Part shown: positions 1 to 5,136 of the stretch, piece after piece
Position numbering within the stretch: the stretch's first letter is position 1
Layout of the letters: the number at the start of each line of letters is the position of its first letter
NCBI GenBank assembly: GCA_030635865.1
Contig: DAOVYA010000147.1
Location: 1-5,136 of the forward strand
Length of the DNA: 5,136 nt
Source: Gammaproteobacteria bacterium
Lineage (GTDB): Bacteria; Pseudomonadota; Gammaproteobacteria; UBA9214
Direction of reading: 5' to 3'
Position numbers and translations under genes: made by a program
Notes under the pieces: model-generated
Databases searched by the model: none
Seen by the model: only the letters and a program-made list of their open reading frames with translations
What the model was told of the DNA's origin: nothing

Positions 1-438
1 ATAATCCTCGCGCCGGCCGAGCAGGTGGTAAATGAGCGGGCGCAGCGGTGCCAAACCAATGCCGCCGGCAACGATGACAACATCCTTGCCGCGCGCCTCC
101 TCGACCGGCCAGCCTGCGCCAAACGGCCCGCGTACGCCCAGTACCGACCCACGCTTCAGTTTTTTCAACGACCGCGTGACACTCCCGACCGCACGGACGG
201 TATGCACCAGCTGCATGGTTGATACGGGGTCTCCGCTGATAGAGACCGGCACCTCGCCAATCCCGAATAGATAGAGCATCGTAAACTGACCGGGGATAAA
301 AGGCAGGCCCTGGTCACGATCCGGAGGCTCCAGCGTGAGGGTAAAGGTGTCATGTGTTTCACGCTGCGTGTGCCGAACCGATACAGGACACGGGATCATC
401 GGGTCCTCTGTAAATACACCTGTTCCCGGGGCGCGCAT
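1..438 (-). CDS. hydG: FAD/NAD(P)-binding oxidoreductase, hydrogenase/sulfur reductase gamma subunit (HydG-like), C-terminus cut by window edge
   Basis: The open frame runs from the ATG at 438 off the left edge, giving 146 codons with no stop. The visible part is a ferredoxin-NADP reductase-like FAD domain followed by the start of the NAD(P) domain. GQF (50-52) and VPVSISGD (63-70) correspond to the flavin-binding strand, HTVRAVGSVTRSL (79-91) to the phosphate-binding region, GVRGPFGAGWP (101-111) leads into the nucleotide domain, and VIVAGGIGLAPLRP (121-134) is the glycine-rich NAD(P)-binding loop. Family members are usually about 270-290 residues and end with a [2Fe-2S] cysteine cluster, which would lie outside the window. 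In group 3b [NiFe] hydrogenases this cytoplasmic subunit exchanges electrons between NAD(P)H and the Fe-S chain. The start is supported by GGAG at 451-448, nine bases upstream. It begins one base after the stop of the CNBD gene, so translation is probably coupled. An internal ATG (residue 14) is less likely because it lacks this spacing. The anaerobic sulfite reductase subunit AsrB is the main alternative identity. Confidence 0.85.
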   Translation of the reverse strand, partial: MRAPGTGVFTEDPMIPCPVSVRHTQRETHDTFTLTLEPPDRDQGLPFIPGQFTMLYLFGIGEVPVSISGDPVSTMQLVHTVRAVGSVTRSLKKLKRGSVLGVRGPFGAGWPVEEARGKDVVIVAGGIGLAPLRPLIYHLLGRREDY

Positions 439-439
439 G

Positions 440-907
440 TTAATCAGCTCCATATACATCCAGAAGCTGCAGTTGCGTCGCCTGCAAACTTCGATAAATG
501 AGGGGTACAAACCGTCGGTACATTTCATAGGCCAGTTGCGGGTCCCGGTCCAGTTTACCGCGCAGGCAGGCCGCATCGAACACCAGCGCCCTTACCTCCT
601 CGGCCGCGCGTGCATCACAAAACCAGCGGTAAGGTTCTACAATCCATGACCAGCCAAGTGCATCATCCGCATTGCGGCTGTCAAACTGAATCGTGCCCTT
701 GGGCGGTGCATGGAACTCCATGGCAACCTTTCCCGCCCTTATCCAGTAAAAGGTGTCCGCGCTCTCACCTTCCCTGAACAGGAACGCCCCTTTCCTGAAG
801 CGCACGTTCTTCGCGCAACCTGTCAGCGTCCTGATATGTTCATCGGGCATCCCCTGTGAAAAAGGGTGCTCCCGGATTAACAGTTCCAGATCATGATTGT
901 TGCTCAT
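440..907 (-). CDS. Small cyclic nucleotide-binding-fold (CNBD) protein without DNA-binding domain, in hydrogenase operon
   Basis: This 155-residue protein has a single Crp/cNMP-type beta-roll. The region [18 protein letters not shown] (44-61) matches the conserved turn and strands of the fold, and a C-terminal helix follows (about 123-150). No helix-turn-helix domain follows, so it is too short to be a Crp/Fnr transcription factor. The phosphate-binding cassette is atypical: where Crp has a Gly-Glu motif this protein has [12 protein letters not shown] (84-95), so the ribose-contacting Glu is absent. R94 or R100 may stand in for the phosphate-contacting Arg, but the alignment is uncertain. The ATG at 907 overlaps the TGA of the upstream beta-subunit gene (ATGA), and AGGAGG at 923-918 is a strong ribosome site ten bases away. 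The stop lies one base before the flavoprotein start. Being locked between beta and gamma subunit genes suggests a structural, assembly or redox/ligand-sensing role on the hydrogenase complex. This is inferred from context; the ligand, if any, is unknown. Confidence 0.85.
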   Translation of the reverse strand: MSNNHDLELLIREHPFSQGMPDEHIRTLTGCAKNVRFRKGAFLFREGESADTFYWIRAGKVAMEFHAPPKGTIQFDSRNADDALGWSWIVEPYRWFCDARAAEEVRALVFDAACLRGKLDRDPQLAYEMYRRFVPLIYRSLQATQLQLLDVYGAD

Positions 908-2055
908 TTGTCTGTTCCCTCCTGTCCCGTACCGCCGTCGCTCGCCCTGATCGCAGCGAGCTCCTCGGTGATGTCAATCCCCACGGGACACCACGTAATG
1001 CAGCGCCCGCAACCCACGCATCCGGAGGAACCGAACTGGTCATGCCAGGATGCAATCTTGTGGGTAAGCCACTGCCGGTAACGGGATCGCGTACTCTCGC
1101 GAACGATGCCGCCATGAATATAGGAATAGCGGCTGTTGAAGCATGAATCCCAGCGGCGCACCCGTTCGGCCGTTTGTCCGGCAAGGTCGGTGGTATCTTC
1201 CACCGCCGTACAGAAACAGGTCGGACAGACCATGGTGCAGTTGGCGCACGCCAGGCAGCGTGCGGCGACCTCGTCCCAGCGTGGATGTTCGGCATTCCGG
1301 TAGAGCAATTCCCTGATTCCACCGGTTTCGACTTGCCGGCCCATCTGATCTGCAGTGCGTTGCGTCGCGCTCTGTGCATTTTGCCAGTCGGTTTCGCTGG
1401 CCAGCCGGTGTGGAATACGTTCAAGAATTTCCGCGCCTGCATCCGTGCCTGCCTCGATGACAAATTCGTGCCGGTGCGCATCGATAATTTCCGTTACTGC
1501 CAGATCAAATCCTTCGCTTGCACGCGGGCCGGCATCCATTGATACGCAAAAACACGTATTGCCTGCCTGTGTACATTGCACGGTAATAATAAAGACATGT
1601 TTCCGGCGTCTTGCATAGTCAGAATCGATGTGGTCGCCGCCGGTTAATACACGGTCCTGGACGGCTATGGCCCGCAACTCGCATGGGCGCACTCCAACGA
1701 ATGCCATTCGAGGCGTTGTGTCGTCCCGTGCCTCAACCTTGAAACCGTCATCGGTCTTCTGCGCTTTCCATAGTGTAAGCGAGGGCAGCTGTAGAAACTT
1801 TTTCCATGAGTGTGGTCCCACGTTGTAGCCAAACAGCGCGTTGTCATCGCGGCGTTTGAGTCGATAGCGGCCCGCTTCCTGTTCATCCGTCCAGCCGGCT
1901 GGAAGGTCTTCAACGCCATTGATTGCATCGTAGATGATAGCCTTGTCCCGTAAAGTCGGTCCAACCAGGGAATATCCGCAATCGCGCAGTGCTGCAAGCA
2001 GCGCAGGGAAATCATCTCTGGTCATAACAAATCGATGATTGGCACTGTCCTGCAT
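904..2055 (-). CDS. hydB: 4Fe-4S dicluster protein, [NiFe] hydrogenase/sulfur reductase beta subunit (HydB-like)
   Basis: This 383-residue soluble protein has no signal peptide or membrane segment. The C-terminal third carries two ferredoxin-type cysteine sets: C267, C270, C273, C277 ([12 protein letters not shown]) and C346, C349, C352, C356 ([12 protein letters not shown]), each expected to bind a [4Fe-4S] cluster. Further cysteines lie in GVRPCE (C125), [10 protein letters not shown] (C161, C168, C170) and TCFC (C280, C282). The [10 protein letters not shown] segment and this cysteine pattern are typical of the HydB/AsrA family. In group 3b sulfhydrogenases this subunit wires electrons between the flavin subunit and the [NiFe] module in the cytoplasm. 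It is the first gene of the block visible here. The ATG at 2055 is the first possible start: an in-frame TGA lies at 2082-2080, and AAGGGAG (2073-2067) sits 11 bases upstream. The stop overlaps the next start by four bases. The beta subunit of anaerobic sulfite reductase (AsrA) is the main alternative; the hydrogenase catalytic subunits that would settle it are outside the window. Confidence 0.85.
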   Translation of the reverse strand: MQDSANHRFVMTRDDFPALLAALRDCGYSLVGPTLRDKAIIYDAINGVEDLPAGWTDEQEAGRYRLKRRDDNALFGYNVGPHSWKKFLQLPSLTLWKAQKTDDGFKVEARDDTTPRMAFVGVRPCELRAIAVQDRVLTGGDHIDSDYARRRKHVFIITVQCTQAGNTCFCVSMDAGPRASEGFDLAVTEIIDAHRHEFVIEAGTDAGAEILERIPHRLASETDWQNAQSATQRTADQMGRQVETGGIRELLYRNAEHPRWDEVAARCLACANCTMVCPTCFCTAVEDTTDLAGQTAERVRRWDSCFNSRYSYIHGGIVRESTRSRYRQWLTHKIASWHDQFGSSGCVGCGRCITWCPVGIDITEELAAIRASDGGTGQEGTDK

Positions 2056-2092
2056 GACTCGATTGACTCCCTTGCAGCATCATGACGACACC

Positions 2093-2119
2093 CCGATTGC
2101 CATCAGCGCCGATCGCCAT
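2093..2119 (-). repeat. Second direct repeat pair ATGGC(G/A)ATCGG, 16-bp period
   Basis: On the minus strand, 2119-2109 is ATGGCGATCGG and 2103-2093 is ATGGCAATCGG: 10 of 11 bases match, separated by five bases. The 16-bp period equals that of the pair further upstream, although the sequence is unrelated. It lies about 38-64 bases upstream of the beta-subunit ATG, inside the expected core promoter or leader. It may be an operator element, or chance similarity in a short region. Confidence 0.3.
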
Positions 2120-2133
2120 TCAATGTTCTGTCA

Positions 2134-2164
2134 GACTGATTCCCGGTTCGACTGTACTCCGGTT
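2134..2164 (-). repeat. Tandem direct repeat AACCGG-N4-CAGTC, two copies, 16-bp period
   Basis: Read on the minus strand, 2164-2150 is AACCGGAGTACAGTC and 2148-2134 is AACCGGGAATCAGTC. The outer six and outer five bases are identical between copies, while the four central bases differ completely. Conserved ends with a variable centre look more like a bipartite protein-binding site present twice than like a recent duplication. It lies about 79-109 bases upstream of the beta-subunit start, where an activator site could sit. The regulator is unknown. Confidence 0.45.
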
Positions 2165-2233
2165 GTCTTATTCACACACGTCATATTGACACTTCTCTTT
2201 GGTGCGAATGTGATAGGCGGATTCAACCGGCTG

Positions 2234-4642
2234 TCAGATGCGTGCCTTGCGCAGGCGTAATGAATTTGTGATCACCGACACTGAACTGAAACTCATGGCC
2301 GCCGCTGCAATCATCGGCGACAGTAACAAACCAAAAACCGGAAACAATACGCCGGCGGCAACCGGTACGCCCAGCGAGTTGTAGATAAAGGCGAAGAACA
2401 GGTTCTGTCGAATATTTTTCATTACAGCACGACTCAGTCGCCGCGCACGGACGATGCCGCGCAGGTCACCCTTGACCAGCGTGACTCCGGCGCTTTCCAT
2501 GGCGACATCGGTACCGGTCCCCATGGCGACACCCACGTGCGACTGGGCCAGCGCCGGGGCATCATTGATCCCGTCGCCGGCCATGGCAACAATGTGTCCC
2601 TCGGCCTGCAGCTTCTTGACGATTTCCGCCTTCTGGTCCGGCAGGACTTCTGCTTCAACCCGGTCGATATTAAGCTTGCCGGCAACTGCCTCGGCCGTGG
2701 TACGGCTGTCGCCGGTCAGCATGACCACCTCGACGCCTTCCGCATGCAAATCACGGATGGCTTCCGGTGTGGAGTCCTTGATGGGGTCCGCTACACCGAC
2801 CATTCCGGCGGCCCTGGCGTCGATGGCGACAAACATAACGGTCTGGCCCTCTGCACGCCCGGCCTCCGCCTGGTGTGGCAGATCCCCCGGATCGATGCCG
2901 AGCTTTTCAAGCAGCTTGATGTTGCCCAGCGCCACCATGCGTCCATTGACTTTCCCGGTGACACCCTTGCCGGTCACAGACTCAAAATCATCAGTTTGAT
3001 CCAGGGTCATGTCCCGCTCTTCTGCGCCACGTACAATCGCCTCGGCCAGCGGGTGTTCACTGGCGCGCTCCAGGCTGGCCGCGAGTTGCAGCACTTCATC
3101 ATCGGTAAACCCGTTGACAGCCTGTACCGCGACCAGCCGGGGTTTGCCTTCGGTGAGGGTGCCGGTCTTGTCAACCACGATCGTGTCGACTTTCTCCATG
3201 ATCTCCAGTGCCTCGGCATTCTTGATCAGCACGCCCATGGTTGCGCCCTTGCCGGTGCCCACCATGATCGACATGGGGGTAGCCAGTCCCAGTGCGCAGG
3301 GGCAGGCAATGATTAATACGGCGACGGCATTGACAATGGCATGTGCCAGTCGCGGCTCCGGACCCCAGAAGCCCCACACAATCATTGTAATGACAGCAAC
3401 AATGACCACCGCCGGCACGAAATAACCGGCCACAACATCTACCAGTTTCTGTATCGGTGCGCGCGAGCGCTGTGCCTCGCTGACCATGCGTACAATCTGT
3501 GAGAGCAGGGTGTCGGCGCCGACTTTTTCGGCGCGCATCAACAGGCTGCCGGTACCGTTTACCGTCGCGCCAATCAGTTTTTCACCCGTGATTTTCTCCA
3601 CCGGGATGGGCTCACCGGTGACCATGGATTCATCCACCGCGCTGTTGCCGTCGGTCACCACACCGTCCACCGGCACTTTTTCACCGGGGCGTATGCGCAG
3701 GATGTCGCCTGGCTGAACCTGTTCCAGCGGGATGTCTTCTTCACTACCTTCACCGCGCACGATACGGGCGGTGTTGGGTGCCAGGCCCAGCAACAGTTTG
3801 ATGGCGGCATTGGTTTGACTGCGGGCCCGTAATTCCAGCACCTGCCCAAGCAGGACCAGCGCCGTAATGACGGCGGCCGCTTCGAAGTAAACATCCACGA
3901 GACCACTTTCCATTTGCATGACTTCCGGAAAGATTCCCGGAAACAGCAATGCAACCGTGCTGTAAGTCCAGGCGACAGAAACACCCAGGCCAATCAGCGT
4001 AAACATGTTCAGGTTCCAGGTGCTGACCGATTGCACGCCGCGCACAAAAAACGGCCAGCCACCCCAGATCACGACCGGGGTGGCGAGCACAAACTCAATC
4101 CACTGTACTGCTTGCATGCTCAAGCCGGTTGGCAGGAGCGATGGCGCCAGGTCGGTAATCATTGCCAGTATGAACACGGGCAATGCAAGTATCGTACTGA
4201 CCCGGAAGCGCCGGGTCATGTCGATGAGTTCTTCGTTTTTTTCCTCAACGGCAATAGTACGCGGTTCCAGCGCCATGCCGCACCTGGGGCAACTGCCCGG
4301 CTTATCCTGCACGATCTCAGGATGCATGGGGCAGGTATATTCAGTGCGCGTTGCCGGTAATTGCGGTGCTTCGGGCTCCAGTGCCATGCCACAGCTCGGG
4401 CATGCGCCGGGGCCTACCTGGCGGACTTCAGGGCACATGGGGCAGATGTGGGCGAGGTTGCTGAGCCCGGTTGAGCCGGTTGCCTGTTGCTGTGGGTTGA
4501 GGTAGTGACCGGGATCGGCGGCGAATTTTTCCTTGCAGCCGCTACAGCAGAAATAGTACCCGGTACTTTTGTAAGTGTAGTGGTACTCGCTTGCCGCGGT
4601 TACCGTCATGCCGCATACGGGGTCTGTGATCAGCTCGTTCAT
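2234..4642 (-). CDS. copA: Cu(I)/Ag(I)-exporting P1B-type ATPase with YHS and two heavy-metal-binding domains (CopA/SilP-like)
   Basis: This complete 802-residue inner-membrane pump hydrolyses ATP to move monovalent copper, probably also silver, out of the cytosol. Order of parts: YHS domain (DPVCGM at 7-12, FCCSGC at 31-36); two zinc-ribbon-like metal-binding domains (C67-C84 and C104-C121); about eight membrane helices; actuator TGE (342-344); CPC in helix 6 (447-449); phosphorylation motif DKTGTLTEG (491-499); HP of the nucleotide domain (530-531); TGDS (643-646); and GDGINDAP (689-696). Helix 7 carries N747-(x)6-Y754-N755-(x)4-P760 and helix 8 carries M783, S786, S787, which with CPC form the Cu(I) (P1B-1) transport signature. 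All catalytic motifs are intact. There is no HMA CxxC domain. The ATG at 4642 is chosen over an in-frame GTG at 4654 because AGGTG (4656-4652) is nine bases upstream and the protein then begins directly before the YHS domain. It follows the cusA-like gene by 66 bases, with a palindrome between them, and is probably co-transcribed with it. Confidence 0.95.
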   Translation of the reverse strand: MNELITDPVCGMTVTAASEYHYTYKSTGYYFCCSGCKEKFAADPGHYLNPQQQATGSTGLSNLAHICPMCPEVRQVGPGACPSCGMALEPEAPQLPATRTEYTCPMHPEIVQDKPGSCPRCGMALEPRTIAVEEKNEELIDMTRRFRVSTILALPVFILAMITDLAPSLLPTGLSMQAVQWIEFVLATPVVIWGGWPFFVRGVQSVSTWNLNMFTLIGLGVSVAWTYSTVALLFPGIFPEVMQMESGLVDVYFEAAAVITALVLLGQVLELRARSQTNAAIKLLLGLAPNTARIVRGEGSEEDIPLEQVQPGDILRIRPGEKVPVDGVVTDGNSAVDESMVTGEPIPVEKITGEKLIGATVNGTGSLLMRAEKVGADTLLSQIVRMVSEAQRSRAPIQKLVDVVAGYFVPAVVIVAVITMIVWGFWGPEPRLAHAIVNAVAVLIIACPCALGLATPMSIMVGTGKGATMGVLIKNAEALEIMEKVDTIVVDKTGTLTEGKPRLVAVQAVNGFTDDEVLQLAASLERASEHPLAEAIVRGAEERDMTLDQTDDFESVTGKGVTGKVNGRMVALGNIKLLEKLGIDPGDLPHQAEAGRAEGQTVMFVAIDARAAGMVGVADPIKDSTPEAIRDLHAEGVEVVMLTGDSRTTAEAVAGKLNIDRVEAEVLPDQKAEIVKKLQAEGHIVAMAGDGINDAPALAQSHVGVAMGTGTDVAMESAGVTLVKGDLRGIVRARRLSRAVMKNIRQNLFFAFIYNSLGVPVAAGVLFPVFGLLLSPMIAAAAMSFSSVSVITNSLRLRKARI

Positions 4643-4651
4643 TCTGGAACA

Positions 4652-4656
4652 CACCT
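4652..4656 (-). promoter_or_regulatory. Ribosome binding site deciding the ATPase start
   Basis: AGGTG on the minus strand lies nine bases before the ATG at 4642. An in-frame GTG at 4654 overlaps this element, so the two starts compete for the same bases. GAGAGGG in the adjacent palindrome could serve the GTG, but it would be buried in the hairpin stem. I therefore prefer the ATG. Confidence 0.5.
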
Positions 4657-4660
4657 GTTA

Positions 4661-4681
4661 CCCTCTCCCTGAGGGAGAGGG
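4661..4681. repeat. Perfect 21-bp palindrome between cusA-like and copA-like genes
   Basis: The plus strand shows CCCTCTCCCT, one central base (G), then AGGGAGAGGG: ten-base arms with no mismatch. As RNA it would form a strong hairpin with a three-base loop. It lies 27 bases after the RND stop codon, in the direction of transcription, and four bases before the AGGTG ribosome site of the ATPase. Neither strand has a T-run after it, so it is not a standard intrinsic terminator. It could be a REP-like dispersed element, an RNA-stabilising 3' end for the RND message, or a modulator of ATPase translation. Similar CCCTCTCCC/GGGAGAGGG palindromes are, from general knowledge, common between genes in some gammaproteobacteria. 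Confidence 0.75.
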
Positions 4682-4708
4682 AATGGTAGAAATAGAACTG
4701 TGTTCATA

Positions 4709-5136
4709 CTATTTGACACCACGTTGTTTCCAGATCAGGAAGACGGCTGGTATGACCACCAATGTTAATAATGTAGCACTGATCATACCGCCCACCATCG
4801 GGGCCGCGATACGTCGCATGACCTCGGAACCGGTACCGCCGCCCAGCATAATGGGCAGCAGGCCGGCAATAATTGCTGCCACTGTCATCATTATAGGACG
4901 TACCCGTAACAGTGCTCCGTCGATGACGGCGCTGCGGACATCGGCTGCCGTCATTGCACGTTGTGCATGCTCTGCTTTATCACGCTGACGCTGCAGGGCC
5001 TGGTTCAGATACACCAGCATTATCACACCAATCTCGACGGAGACACCCGAGAGTGCAATGAAGCCGACGCCGACGGCAACCGAGATGTTGTAACCAAGCA
5101 GGTACAACAGCCAGAAACCGCCCACCAGCGCCATCG
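4709..5136 (-). CDS. cusA: CusA/SilA-family heavy-metal RND efflux transporter, C-terminal end only
   Basis: The frame is open to the right edge and ends at the TAG at 4711-4709, leaving about 142 residues of a protein that is normally about 1,030-1,050 residues. The fragment covers the last four membrane helices: ALVGGFWLLYLLGY and VGFIALSGVSVEIGVIMLVYL, then a short charged cytoplasmic loop ending in GALLRVRP, then MMTVAAIIAGLLPIM and the final helix before FLIWKQRGVK. GALLRVRP, AGLLPIMLGGGTGSEVM and RIAAPMVGGM closely resemble the corresponding parts of E. coli CusA. This is the proton-driven inner-membrane component of a CusCBA-type tripartite pump that exports Cu(I)/Ag(I) across the outer membrane. 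The metal is inferred from family similarity and the Cu(I)-ATPase gene next to it; the membrane-fusion and outer-membrane partners would lie beyond the right edge. Confidence 0.92.
   Translation of the reverse strand, partial: MALVGGFWLLYLLGYNISVAVGVGFIALSGVSVEIGVIMLVYLNQALQRQRDKAEHAQRAMTAADVRSAVIDGALLRVRPIMMTVAAIIAGLLPIMLGGGTGSEVMRRIAAPMVGGMISATLLTLVVIPAVFLIWKQRGVK

Larger units (their letters stand above)
2056..2233 (-). promoter_or_regulatory. Intergenic region upstream of the hydrogenase-type operon (candidate control region)
   Basis: This is the only sizeable non-coding stretch in the window, 178 bases between the end of the Cu-ATPase gene and the start of the beta subunit. On the coding (minus) strand it holds two pairs of 16-bp-period direct repeats (2164-2134 and 2119-2093), a short inverted repeat GTCA-N3-TGAC (2180-2190) and the ribosome site AAGGGAG (2073-2067). 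I found no good sigma-70 -35/-10 pair, no sigma-54 (GG-N10-GC) element, no clear FNR box (TTGAT-N4-ATCAA) and no hairpin with a T-run on the minus strand. It is therefore unclear whether the operon has its own promoter here or is partly read through from the copper genes. The length and the repeats favour a promoter of its own. Confidence 0.4.

Noticed and set aside
440..907. CNBD protein as a Crp/Fnr transcription factor
   Set aside because: At 155 residues it ends after the C-helix, with no helix-turn-helix domain and no Fnr-type cysteine set.
891..1481. 196-codon open frame on the minus strand overlapping the beta-subunit gene
   Set aside because: It is another frame of the same strand within a gene whose two 4Fe-4S motifs are intact, and its composition (rich in Arg, Pro, Ala) is that of a frame shadow.
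2121..2135. FNR-type box near the TTGAATGGCGATC segment upstream of the beta subunit
   Set aside because: The second half does not match ATCAA at the required four-base spacing.
2186..2214. Possible plus-strand sigma-70 promoter, TTGACA with 17-base spacer and TGTGAT
   Set aside because: The -35 is perfect but the -10 matches only four of six bases. It would drive only antisense RNA into the ATPase gene, with no plus-strand gene to serve, so chance is the simplest explanation.
2537..3316. 259-codon open frame on the plus strand inside the ATPase gene
   Set aside because: It lies wholly antisense to intact, motif-rich ATPase coding sequence and shows no recognisable domain; long antisense frames are expected in GC-rich genes.
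4643..4654. GTG start at 4654 adding four residues to the ATPase
   Set aside because: Its only ribosome site would be in the stem of the palindrome, and the extra residues have no family support; the ATG at 4642 has AGGTG at good spacing.
4661..4681. Palindrome as a rho-independent terminator
   Set aside because: Neither strand carries a run of T after the stem, and the next gene begins too close downstream.

Overview
All recognisable genes in this window lie on the minus strand, so transcription runs from high to low coordinates. Two functional blocks are visible. Both ends of the window cut through genes: the RND pump at the right edge is its C-terminal end, and the flavoprotein at the left edge is its N-terminal half. 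The moderately GC-rich coding sequence, the CusA-type RND pump (a Gram-negative envelope system) and the protein sequences suggest a proteobacterium. A gammaproteobacterium with an anaerobic or sulfur/hydrogen metabolism is my best guess, but no taxonomic marker is present.

Block 1 (5136 to 2234) is copper/silver detoxification. It holds the last ~142 residues of a CusA-like heavy-metal RND transporter, then a complete 802-residue Cu(I)-type P1B ATPase. The ATPase carries a YHS domain and two tandem heavy-metal-binding zinc-ribbon-like domains at its N-terminus in place of the usual HMA (CxxC) domains. A perfect 21-bp palindrome sits in the short gap between the two genes, immediately beside the ATPase ribosome binding site. 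Together the two proteins would move Cu(I)/Ag(I) from the cytosol to the periplasm (ATPase) and from the periplasm or inner membrane out of the cell (RND complex).

A 178-bp gap (2233 to 2056) without a gene separates the blocks. It contains two pairs of short direct repeats, both with a 16-bp period, on the upstream side of the next operon. They are candidate operator sequences. No convincing sigma-70 promoter or terminator was found.

Block 2 (2055 to 1) is a tightly packed electron-transfer operon. It encodes a 4Fe-4S dicluster protein (hydrogenase/sulfur reductase beta subunit, HydB-like), a small cyclic-nucleotide-binding-fold protein without a DNA-binding domain, and the N-terminal half of a FAD/NAD(P)-binding oxidoreductase (gamma subunit, HydG-like). 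The first pair overlaps by four bases (ATGA) and the second pair is separated by one base, which implies translational coupling. The set matches the diaphorase half of a group 3b [NiFe] hydrogenase (sulfhydrogenase). I would expect the hydrogenase small and large subunits just past the left edge, but they are not in view. The least understood element is the CNBD-only protein embedded between the beta and gamma subunits.
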